A stretch of 64,000 bases of DNA from Apoda limacodes (taxonomy: Eukaryota > Arthropoda > Insecta > Lepidoptera > Limacodidae). The stretch spans positions 25,437,521-25,501,520 of the forward strand of contig OX291544.1 of assembly GCA_946406115.1 (NCBI GenBank), written 5' to 3'. The first letter of the stretch is position 1. Each line of letters begins with the position of its first letter. The notes beneath the pieces were generated by a model. That model was not told the DNA's origin and ran no database searches. It saw only the letters and a list, made by a program, of their open reading frames with translations. This document shows, in pieces, positions 54,363 through 64,000 of this stretch. Both the position numbers and the translations under genes were made by a program.

Positions 54363-56330
54363 GTTAATTATAATTCAGGTGAGAGTTTCTCCAAAACTCG
54401 CTCGGAAGATGTTTTTATTTATTAATTATTAACATTTCTTATTAGCGACCCCTTCTCTAAATTAATGTACAGTCCAAGAAAATAGTTACCAACTAAAACC
54501 AAATTGGACATCTCTTGTATTTAGAACAGAATATAAGTATGTGTACTAGTACGTGGTACATGGTGACTATGCACATGGGCCACATGTATCCTTAGTCACT
54601 GTCTGTCTTTGGTTACACACGCTTAAACACACGCTTAAAGTGCCCTGGAAATGCTCAAAAAAATGTGCTACTTGGCTGTCACCCATCCGATGACTGACTA
54701 CGCCCAATGTTGGTTAACTTTGTATATCGTTTCCGATAGACGAGTGTCACTACGTCACTAGCAGATATAGTACCCGATCTACGTATATTAACTTCTCTTG
54801 AGAGAAGTTATTATAATGGGTCCAAAAATCGAAATCACTAAATTCGCGTTTTCTTGACGTTTTGAGACCTGGAGAATCGTTTGCCATCGTTTTTAGACTG
54901 ATGTCTGTGTATGTGTGTGCGTCTGTATAAGCTATTTTTTTTCCTCCACATCGCAAGAACCAATGGACCAATTTGTTTCGTGACCATATCAATCGCGTCA
55001 TGACTAAGATTTGAAAAGAGTTTGAGCAAAATCGGTCCAGCGGTCTGTTATTTATCGCTAAAAAACCGTTTGTTTTTTTAATGTTTGTTACCTCAGAACT
55101 TCGTCATTTATAAACGGATTTGGTAGATTTTCACGTATAGGGAAGCAATAACCCACAGATTGATCCCATTTTTAATTTAGTAAGGATTGGTACAAGAAAA
55201 CCAGAGTTATGTGAGAAAATGTTTACAAGTTGTATCATTTTAATTATTAAGACGAGCTTCTACCGGTCTCTTTGTTGAGACTGGCCATGTAAGTTTCTGT
55301 GTGGCAGAGGCAATATTCGAAACAAAACAATATTCGAAAGAATATTCGCATATTTATTAATTAATCATTATTATTTTAATACGTGCAAAATTATATGACG
55401 CGCATTCAACTCGACATTCTAAGGCTGGGTGCAAATCGGTGCAGCGATTTGTTTTATAACGCTAAAAAACAGATTTCTTTAAAGACGCAATAATAATCTT
55501 CGTGTTTAAATTTTCAAATATAAAAAAATATTCTCAAAAGAAGTTGCTCGTGCGGTACTTGCTAACGAATTATTTTTATTAGTTAATTTTTAATTTGGCG
55601 TAAAAAGAACATTCGAAAATAACAATCGTAATAAATGTGCTTTTTTTTCGCTGGATTGCTCGAGATGGTAATTTTACACTTAGTACGAGCCCATACCATA
55701 TACTAGGTTGGTTTTTGTTATTTTTTATTTAACTTAAGAGCTTCCTTTACATCATTCCAAGTTTGATCCTTGTATGTATTTTTTACGTTACAGCAAAATT
55801 TCATTCGCTTTTCTAAAGTTCATTTTAATCATAACAAGTTTAAACAAGAACTAGCAATAACCAATTTATTTCATGGCAAAGATACCTCCTTTCGTACCTA
55901 TTTACAGAATAAAGACTTTATTTAAAACCCTGCTAGCAGTCCCGACAGACAGTCGTTCTACACAGTACACAGCATCAGAAGCAGTGTTACGGTGATAGGC
56001 TCACTACCTGTCGCGCAGGACGAAAGTGGTTGATGAAAAAGGCTGTCCACCTCATCATAATGTGGGTGTGTATCCAGCAGCTGGTGTACCCTTTCTAAAG
56101 ATAATAACCGTAAAGATTTATATACATTTGCGCACTGTAGAAACTAAAATAGGTTACTTTTACTACGCCTTAATTCTTTAGTGACATGCATTTACATTAC
56201 AGTATCTGAAAAACAGTAACCAAAAATGTAATTAAAAAAATCACGCAGGTATAACCGTATTTCCATAGGGGCAACTATACTATAATAGCATTTCTTACTT
56301 TAATCATGAAGTTGCTGTAGAAATTCCACG
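54363..56330. other. Intergenic DNA with eroded repeats
   Basis: 54,600-54,720 contains 'TCACCCATCCGATGACTGAC' and 'GTTGGTTAACTT', blocks of a common lepidopteran SINE/RTE-type repeat. 54,890-55,080 resembles the middle of a Helitron or similar element. 55,310-55,350 has several AATATTCG motifs. 55,950-56,100 is GC-richer and unclassified. No gene. Confidence 0.4.
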
Positions 56331-56359
56331 ACGCAGGCGGAGCTACGGGCAAAAGCTAG
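56331..56359 (+). mobile_element. Helitron-like 3' terminus
   Basis: ACGCAGGCGGAGCTACGGGC followed by AAAAG and CTAG at 56,356-56,359, then T. It is a clear Helitron end with a mutated hairpin; the left end was not found. Confidence 0.6.
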
Positions 56360-57486
56360 TAGTTTATAAATATTTAATTTAAGCCTTACCTCAAGGTAAT
56401 AATGTGAGTCCTGGTCATTAAAACTGATTGAAGCTGAAAAAACTGAAAAGCCCATTACCGTTCACGCTTAACAAAAAAACAAAAGGCTCCACAATACATA
56501 CGCGACCACACACGCCTTTGTTTCACGTTCTTTTCGCTTTTCATTCAGTACAATTCATTAAAATTTATTTGTGAGTAACGAGCCGGAAACGCGCTCGCAA
56601 GCGTGTACTTATACTTACTTTATTTAGAAAAAGAATAATGACGTAGAAACTCAATACAAACAAAATGATATTAACGTTTTTAACTGGTTATTTTGTTTTA
56701 GTATTTGGTTAGTAAAGGAATAATATTTTTCAATGTAGTTGCTCATAAAGTATCTTATATTATGTGTACAAATTATGCGGAAAGATATTTTTCAGAGCAC
56801 GCGTTAAATAAAACCCTACTGAAATCCATTATTTCACGCGTGCTCCCCTACACGTAAAGTGGGGATAAATATTGGCCTATAAGACCCGAATTATGGAATA
56901 TATAGTCTTGCACGATGTCCTCTCTCAGGTTGGCGGCTGACAGTAATCGGACATCAGAGGAAATTAGTGCGCTAAGTATCGCGACTGCCCGGCGAGCTTC
57001 TTTACAAGAGCCTACGAGCGGATAATATGTGATGTTTAATGGTAAATAGCGATTATCACCGGTGACCCACCGAGCCTATAAGCTCAGGCGCAGTTGCTCT
57101 GAAGCTCGGCGAGGCAGCTGCAGCTCGCCACGTAATTTCGGTGAGCAGTGCAGTGTGTGCCGAGGATCTGAAGTGTAGTTAGCACACGCCCAGAGAATTC
57201 GGGCGCAGTACTAGGCGGTACAGGATACAAACTTAATAATCTAGTTGCTTTATCGTAAAAAACTAAAGCGGACCAAGTGTGAGACGGGCACGAGCCATTT
57301 ATCATCTTTAATCACCGTTACAGCGCCATCTAGCTATTACTAGATGATGCAGTAACACATTTGTTAGTTGGAAACGATATTCAAAGTTTAGCAACGTATG
57401 GCTTGGTCAGTAATTGGATGGATGACCGCTTAGCGGCACACTTTTAGTTTTTGTTTGTGTTTGTAAATTACGTAAATGATAGTAGC
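56360..57486. other. Intergenic DNA
   Basis: Mostly AT-rich. 56,930-57,225 is GC-richer (cGCTCGGCGAGGCAGCTGCA type sequence) without readable protein or terminal repeats. Confidence 0.4.
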
Positions 57487-57530
57487 TACGGAACCCTCAG
57501 TGTGCGAGTCCGACTCGGCCGGTTTTTTTT
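57487..57530 (+). repeat. 3' end of an AGGGTTCCGT...CCGGTTTTTT element
   Basis: TACGGAACCCTCAGTGTGCG, AGTCCGACTCGG and CCGGTTTTTTTT form the family's closing block as seen at 19,885-19,926. The rest of the element upstream is missing or unrecognisable. Confidence 0.65.
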
Positions 57531-58393
57531 CATTAAAGATTGTTACATAATTTAAATTTTATCAATTGTGAAATGCTCAATTGTACTAGTTTTCAAACCT
57601 CTCTTAAGTTAATGTGACTCAACTAACAAAATCACAAACTAAGAAAATGTTAAGAGACAAACTTGAGACGTAGAACGACCCGGAAGTGAATGTCGAAGTA
57701 ATCAAATTAATGAGAAAAGTTTTCTCTAGTTTAGGATTTCCGTCCCTAATTTCTGTCCCATTTAGCAGTGGTCAACAGATAAAATTAAAGTTTAGAAGTG
57801 TCAATGGTAGCATGACATAAATATTTAGTAAGCCTAGAGATGTTGATATGAGTTTATCTCTCTATTTTCTCTTGTCACAAGTTTGGATAGAATGTTATAC
57901 AAAATTTTATGTCACTTCACGTAATTCTGCAAGTAAAATAGAAAACTAAGCCCTCTGCTAACAAAGCTAAGCAACACCTACCATGCAGCTGCAAACGATG
58001 TTCAAATTTGCGATGAATTTACCAAAATCTCAATTAAGCTAAAAAAAACTGGTTGCCTGTAAAGTCGGTATACGGGCGAAAGTTTTACGTGACAATGATT
58101 TTATGTCTGTCTCTCTCGCTCTTAGGCGGGCGCGTGCCTCTCACTCGCTCTCATTGTGAGCGCATAACGTGAGCGGAGCGTAACGCAGTTTCTTGAAGTG
58201 TCACCCGGCAAACCAATTTATAAGACGTTGTCACGTCAAAAAAATAACTGAATAAATTTTTCGTCCCATATAACCGGTTCGCTTGATTCACAATTTTATA
58301 ATTAGCTGTCAAACGACGTTTTATAATCAACTGTCAAACGACGTTTATACGACAACTGATAAATAACTGAATATTTTTATCGAAACCAATTGC
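57531..58393. other. Intergenic DNA with a GC-rich repeat-like patch
   Basis: 58,085-58,215 contains TCTCTCTCGCTCTTAGGCGG and GTGAGCGGAGCGTAACGC, resembling a common lepidopteran transposon terminus, with 'AGCTGTCAAACGACGTTTAT'-type short direct repeats at 58,305-58,355. No gene. Confidence 0.4.
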
Positions 58394-59245
58394 TTTATAC
58401 CACCAAGGTGGCAAACAAACTTACGTTCCGCCTGATCGCAAGTGGTCACCGTAGCCTAAGGACGCTTGCAACAGCAAAGACATTACTCTCGCGCATTGCC
58501 GTTTTAAAATCTAATATCTTCTTGAAGTACTTTACTGTAGAGAAATACTTTTGAATCGTCGACAATTCTGACAGTCAAAATGCCAAAACAGGGGCACCTT
58601 TCCAGAGATGGTGACAGTACCTACTTTTTGTAGAGGCCGACTTGTGACCTTTGAAGTAGCATCTCGTTGCTCTGAGGTTAAGTACTGCTTCGCTCTGTTG
58701 AATACACCAAGTTTCTTGGACGCCAGCTTTTCCTTGCCTTCCAAATGATCTCGGAACTGAAGTCGCAAGAGATGTCAACACCAAGGATCCCAATACTCTT
58801 GGTAAAGGTAGGGGTTCACGTTTGTGTGTGTTGTGTGACGCATTGTGTGTCCTCAGTCCTCATTGTACGGGTTTTTTCAGCGGTGAATGCGCAGACTTGT
58901 GTCATCGTTGGCTTTTCCCGTTCTCAGTCGGTGACATTGTACAGAGTGGCCTCGATTATCAGCGTTCTCCTCCCCCAGGAGCGAGGGATGTTTGAATGGC
59001 CTGAGTAATAAGCATCACAAGTACTGTCATCGGCATAGAAATGTATGTTGTCGAAGGCGAACATATTGATTAGCAGCTAAAACAGGATGAATAGCATAGG
59101 AGGGAGCACAGAGCCTTGCGGGACGCCAGCATTAATGTTTATGTTATCAAAGCAACTATTGTCGTTTGCGTCTGTCAGACAGAGAGCTATGTCACCATTT
59201 GCAATTCGGGCAGCCCATAAGATCAGTAGCTTCGATTAGAGACCA
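58394..59245 (-). pseudogene. 5'-truncated, internally deleted copy of the 44-kb LINE
   Basis: Read leftwards, the sequence corresponds to the RT palm ('ADSTCDAYYS'-like region near 59,000-59,045), 'DISCDFSSEIIWKAR' and 'KLGVFNRAKQYLTSEQR' (58,640-58,790), 'VRIVDDSK' (58,550-58,570), and then directly to the ORF end and 3' UTR (58,394-58,510). At least one internal deletion removes the thumb and most of the C-terminal part. The terminal box CCACCTTGGTGGTATAAAG is retained but no poly-A remains. It is older than copies B and 54 kb. Confidence 0.75.
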
Positions 59246-62090
59246 GACCCGATAGAACACTTTCGCTATGTCTAAGCTACACGCCTATCTCCCTGACTTT
59301 CAATGGCTTTAGAGATTTTCATACATAAATCCCATAGAAACTTAGAAAAATGCACTTTCAGTTTTTCCGAAGTTTTCATCATCATACTCGGACTATACGT
59401 CGTTCTCAAATGATACTCTAGAGACAGATTAGCAATTGATTTTTATCTATGTAGAAACGTAACATAATAAACGATAACATGCTTAAAATCAAGTGTATAA
59501 CTTAAGAAATAGTAATAAACGTGGTTGTATTAAACTGACTGGCGATTAGTCCTAAAAGCTAAATTGCACCTTTTTTTTAATTTTATTCATATGATTTTAA
59601 GAACGAATCCTAAACTCAAGGCATCTAAACGGTATCGTTTGTAAAGTAACAAAAGTAAAGTTTCTACTTTACATCAATAACTTGGAAGTATTATTGATTT
59701 TTTGAATAAACCTATATTAGGTCATTACCTATTAAATTGTCGTTTTTATGAAACGTTAGAGTTGAAAAGGTTAGTCATTTTCTTTATTTCTATTAATCGA
59801 AATATTGCACCCATGCTATCTTGAAACCTTTGCTAGCACACCGGCAGTTTATTTATGCTTTCATTAAGAAGTCAGATGGACGGTAAGCAAGCATTGAAAA
59901 GCATTTTCAGTTCATCACAGAACATATTATCAGTAATACTCGTAAAAAAATGTGAATTTAGGTGACAATGTTTTCCATTCTATTATAAATGTTTTAAAAT
60001 AAAAGAAGTTTTAGTATCAAATCGAATGACAATAGATTCTTCTGACGTATGTGTAAAACATTTCCCAATCTTCGCAGACTGTTAATTTAATAACTTATAA
60101 CTAGATGAAATATTTTCTGTATTATTGAGGCTAAAGATTTATTCTTACGAAGTTGTAAAATGTTGAAGAAACTTGTGACGAAGGTCGACCCGGAAACGGA
60201 TGTCGTAGTACTTAAATTAATGGGAAAACTTTTGTTCAAATTCGGGATTTCCGATCCTAATTACTGTTGCATTTACTAAAGATCAAGATCTTAAAATGTA
60301 ATCTTTGTATATAAAAGAGTAAACTGACTTCACAGAGGTTCCTGTTACAGTAACTTTTGTTTTTACGCCTAAAGTGAGGATAGTAGAAATAATAATGTAC
60401 CTCGAAAACTAGACTTGATGGATACCACATGTTTGGAACATTTAATCTATGAATCATTACCTATTCATTCCAGCTAACAGTTAAGAGGGTACCAAAATCG
60501 TGTAACGAAGTGTAATTATCGACACAATATTTTTGACTATGGAATATAAATACTTTGAAACCTTTTTTTTCAATTTCATTATAACACTGTGTGGTGGTTC
60601 ACATAAAACACCAATCTGTAAAATAACATCAGAGTCGATGCAAAGATGTCGGACACGGACGAACATGACAGAACTATATAGGTTTCTTTCATTTTCGTGT
60701 GGGTTAAGACCAAATCTGTTTAGTCAAAGATAACGACGCCGATGCGCAAAGCTGCAAGAGATTCTGGAGACTGATGAAGCTGCAGAGACCCCAACTGTAG
60801 GTATATACGCAGAATTTGTTTCTTCTCCAATTTCTTACATACCCAATGATAAAACACATTATAAGTCAAAAGAGAGGACGCACTTTAAAGACAAAACTGG
60901 TTTAACTGTTTTTTTTTAATCACTGCAAATTACTTATAAATAGCACAGACAAAACATTTTAGACGCAAAATATCTCTGTTGTGCGTCTGCCCTAAAAAGT
61001 ATACACAACTGACTGAGCGATACGCTATCACCGCTTAATATATTCTTTTGTCGAGTCCTCGTGTTATCGCATATCGCCTCTAGAATTTAACGGTTCCGTA
61101 ACCCCCAATAGCAATAAATCCTTTCGGATTCAGATTGCATTGTGTCACAGGCGTCACACTCTCGCGTCTTTGTTAGCGGACGACTTGGCCTCATCCCAAT
61201 TCTGGCGATATAAGGAATATTTCCAGTCACGTTGACAATGTAAGTAATAAATTCTTCAAAACAACACAGTTTTGCTTTGTAGGCATATCATGGCAGTATT
61301 TGAGGATTTGTCTCTCATAAATATTGTAATCAGGGCGCACCTTAGACACTTCATTTAATAATCACCTTATTCGTGACTACCATAGCACCGACGCGAAGCA
61401 GGAAGAGTTTCGTTCAATGACCGGTAACTATTTGTCTCTGTTGCACGCGCATAATTATTTACCGTCGCGCTCGCACAAATGCGATGACCGACCGCTGACA
61501 TCAGAAAGTACTGCTATTTTGACATCTGATACAGGCTAAATGTAAAAGGTCAATATACGAAATTCTTTGTGCTTCACGTCCGTGCTATACTACTAAAAGA
61601 AATATTGTGGTTATGTACGCAAATGTAGGCATGATCCATTCGAGCAATATCAAGATCATAAGTGAGGTTAATATCATAGAAAACGGCGGTTAGTGGCCAT
61701 GGCCATACTGTAAACAGTGCTATTATTATTCATTCATATTTACCTTTACCTTATATACCTTATTTCCTTGTTTATTTATATATTTACCTTTATAAATAAA
61801 GAGTTTTCTATTAAAAATTACACGTAGATATATTTTTACTTTTTTATTTAGTACACTATACAAAATTAAGAATATGACATATACTGGTAAGGCTATGTAC
61901 TGAGGTAAGCTTATCACTATTTAGAGATTTCTTACAGCTAAACTCGAGTCAGAACATGTTGGTATAACAAATATGAAATCAGGTAGATATGTATACCGTA
62001 ATTAAAACATGAATTAAACTCTGTATTTTATAAAAAAAACCTACAACTAATTAAATTTAAAATCTAACAATATAAAAGTTATTTCTTGTA
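59246..62090. other. AT-rich intergenic DNA
   Basis: No gene recognised. 60,295-60,330 resembles the 5' start of the Helitron at 1.6 kb (TATATAAAAGAGTAAACTGA) without a matching end. 60,720-60,795 has an open GC-richer stretch bordered by acceptor- and donor-like motifs, too short to call an exon. 61,020-61,500 has GC-richer patches with no readable protein. Confidence 0.4.
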
Positions 62091-62094
62091 GCGT

Positions 62095-62165
62095 ATAAAT
62101 ACATACCTATATAAACATACATACACAATTTATACTATATACATACTTACATATATACATACAAA
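62095..62165. repeat. CATA-rich imperfect microsatellite
   Basis: An imperfect ACATAC/TATATA alternation, similar in texture to 36,840-36,990. Confidence 0.65.
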
Positions 62166-62445
62166 GATATTGTTTGAACCCTCATATTACTAGGATTGTG
62201 ATATATAATGGTCTTTAATGCTTTTTTTAAATATTCCGATAATGCGGCTACGATACTCATTGGGTGACTACATAAAATACAACGCATCTTGTATTCCACC
62301 TCAAAGGTGTGTTAACGTTTCATCGGAAATATCGACTTTACAAATTTTAAATCCAATTGGATCGAAAACCCTGACAAAAAAATATAATATTGAAAAAAAA
62401 ATTAATAAACCACAAAAGGTTAAGTTTATGTCATCTTTCATTTTA

Positions 62446-63311
62446 AGGGTTCCGTACTCAATGGGTAATTAGTGGAACCCTATTACTAAGACTTCGCTGT
62501 CCGTCCGTCCGTCCGTTCGTCGTCACCAGGCTGTATTTCATGAACCGTGATAGACAGTTGAAATTTTCACAGAAGATGTATTTCTTTTGCCGCTATAACA
62601 ACAAATAAATATTAAAAAACAGAATAAAATAAATATCTAAGGGGGCTCCCATACAAAAACGTGATTTTTAGGGTTCCGTACTCAATGGGTAATTAGTGGA
62701 ACCCTATAACTAAGACTTCGCTGTCCGTCCGTCCGTCCGTTCGTCGTCACCAGGCTGTATTTCATGAACCGTGATAGACAGTTGAAATTTTCACAGAAGA
62801 TGTATTTCTTTTGCCGCTATAACAACAAATAAATATTAAAAAACAGAATAAAATAAATATCTAAGGGGGCTCCCATACAAAAACGTGATTTTTAGGGTTC
62901 CGTACCCAAAGGGTAATTAGCGGAACCCTATTACTAAGACTCCGCTGACCGTCCGTCCGTCCGTCTGTCACCAGGCTGTACCTATCTCTTAAACCGTGAT
63001 AGTTTGAAAGTTGAAATTTTTACAGAAGATGTATTTCTGTAGCCGCTATAACAACAAACTAACCTAGCCCTACCTAACCCTACATCAGTGCCTATACATA
63101 CCTAAGTAGGTACATAGGACTGAGGGTTAAATAATTTTCGTGCAGAGATACCCAGGTAACCTAGATCTTCAAACTTGCATTTTAGTTTTTAGGGTTCTAT
63201 CTGCTGTCCGTCCGTCACCAGGCTGTATCTCATGAACAGTGATAGTTAGACAATTGAAATTTTTACAGAAGATGTATTTCTGTCGCCGCTTTAACCACAA
63301 ATACTAAAAAA
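62446..63311 (+). repeat. Tandem array of AGGGTTCCGT units, 224-bp period
   Basis: Units start at 62,446, 62,670 and 62,894, exactly 224 bases apart, and a fourth, partial and diverged unit starts at 63,191. The first two are almost identical (for example CCCTATTAC versus CCCTATAAC), the third has diverged (ACCCAAAGGG start; C-rich insertion in its second half at 63,060-63,180). Each contains the CCGTCCGTCCGTCCG tract and the 'GGGGGCTCCCATACAAAAAC' block. Non-coding. The fourth unit is interrupted by the Jockey 3' end at 63,312 and resumes at about 63,774. Confidence 0.88.
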
Positions 63312-63773
63312 CGAATCGATTAATTGTGCCCCGAATCGATTAATTGTGCAATCCACAACGTATCATCCTCCCGACCGACTTCGGCATGGTCGTAAAACAA
63401 TCGCTAGGCGGCCTCGGCATGTACTAACGGCCCCAGATGACGATCTCGCTGTCCGGATAGCGAGATTAGTCTCTACGACCTCCCCTAGTAGGGCCTCTTC
63501 CCTCACACGACGCTGACGTCCCCGGGTTGGTCGGCGCCCGAACGGATACACGAGGTATCAAAGAGTACCATCGCAACCGCACCCGCGTAACGGGGAACTC
63601 CCCTCCTGGCGTTGACTCACCTTCGGGTTCGAGGCTCACGCCGGTCGAAAGGACGCCCCCGAGAGCGACAGAGCGTTGGGCGCGATTCGGACTGAGGCTC
63701 CTTCAGAGTCTTGTCCAAAAAAGCCCGGTGAAGCAGTTATGGATGCAACAGCCTACTGCATAGTAAGTCAAAA
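63312..63773 (+). mobile_element. Jockey-type LINE 3' end inserted in the repeat array
   Basis: About 460 bp homologous to 49,430-49,890: the last ORF2 codons, the 3' UTR with the palindromic block (63,443-63,466) and an A-run. Its 5' end is unusual: CGAATCGATTAATTGTGC occurs twice in a row (63,312-63,329 and 63,332-63,349). The interrupted host repeat has AAAAAAC on the left and the A-run plus CAGAATAAAA on the right, consistent with insertion in an A-rich target and a duplication hidden in the A-run. The short open frames on both strands here are incidental. Confidence 0.85.
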
Positions 63774-64000
63774 AAAAAAACAGAATAAAATAAATATTTA
63801 AGGGAGCTCCTATACAACAAACGTGAGTTTTTTTTTCGATATTGATAACGGCAACTGGTAGACGCTTCAAATATTTAAAGAATATTTAGTTACATAGTCA
63901 CTTTAAAAATAAATAATTAAATTGAAATAAAACAAATATTAAAGGAGGGCTCTCAAACAACAACGTGATTTTTTTGCCGTTTATATAGATAACGGTACGG
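63774..64000 (+). repeat. AGGGTTCCGT-family unit, right part
   Basis: Continuation of the unit interrupted at 63,312: 'CAGAATAAAATAAATATTTA', 'GGGAGCTCCTATACAACAAA' and 'GATAACGGCAACTGGTAGAC' appear in family order. A second 'AGGAGGGCTCTCAAACAACA' and 'GATAACGGTACGG' suggest the element's usual end lies just beyond the window. Confidence 0.75.

Noticed and set aside
54838..55029. Minus-strand frame with Lys/Arg-rich sequence
   Set aside because: Lies within repeat-like DNA with two overlapping frames and no domain.
60730..60795. Possible small exon between acceptor-like and donor-like motifs
   Set aside because: Open for only about 24 codons with no recognisable protein and no neighbouring exons.
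1..64000. CRISPR arrays, bacterial operons, rRNA genes or telomeric repeats
   Set aside because: No regularly spaced short repeats with unique spacers, no bacterial gene organisation, no rRNA-like conserved blocks and no TTAGG runs were seen.

Overview
The window reads as nuclear DNA of a moth or butterfly (Lepidoptera). The reasons are its AT-rich background and a set of repeats typical of that order: Helitron-like elements ending in a GC-rich hairpin plus CTAG, the repeat family that opens AGGGTTCCGT and closes CCGGTTTTT, a LINE whose 3' end carries GCCACCTTAGTGGTATAAAA, a tRNA-derived SINE, hAT-like MITEs starting (C/T)AG(T/G)GTTGCCAG, and Jockey, RTE, BEL/Pao and Copia relics. I see no host gene, tRNA gene, rRNA gene or CRISPR array. 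Every coding stretch I can recognise belongs to a transposable element. The species cannot be named from the sequence.

Layout. 1-14.7 kb is intergenic DNA with short repeats: a mariner-like MITE at the left edge, Helitron ends, a 1-kb terminal-inverted-repeat element, several dead 3' ends of one LINE family, a SINE promoter, an RTE reverse-transcriptase relic and two minisatellites. 14.76-15.83 kb holds a candidate LTR and the RNase H end of an I-type LINE. 15,303-29,980 is a 7.34-kb segment present twice in direct tandem, with nine substitutions and one single-base indel between copies. Each copy holds a LINE tail, a Copia integrase relic, a reverse-transcriptase scrap, a Helitron, a hAT MITE and one AGGGTTCCGT element. 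30-36 kb is mostly featureless, apart from a Helitron/foldback cluster at 31.8-32.8 kb.

36-49.9 kb is a dense nest of retroelements. A decayed LINE RT lies on the minus strand at 37.0-38.2 kb. A Jockey ORF1 relic containing a 325-bp tandem duplication follows at 38.2-39.9 kb. A BEL/Pao element starts near 40 kb (Gag, protease, RT) and has been entered twice by the same CR1/Jockey-superfamily LINE. The first copy (41.87-43.24 kb) has lost about 2.3 kb. The second (44.03-47.62 kb) keeps an uninterrupted 988-residue endonuclease/reverse-transcriptase ORF and is the only element here that looks possibly functional. The BEL/Pao RT then runs in frame into a truncated Jockey ORF2 that ends at 49.9 kb.

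50-64 kb is again AT-rich, with a SINE/RTE-derived repeat, a 435-bp hAT-like element with matching target duplications, Helitron ends, two more relics of the 44-kb LINE, and at the right edge a tandem array of 224-bp AGGGTTCCGT units interrupted by a Jockey 3' end. Function in this window is therefore that of transposons; no host pathway is encoded.
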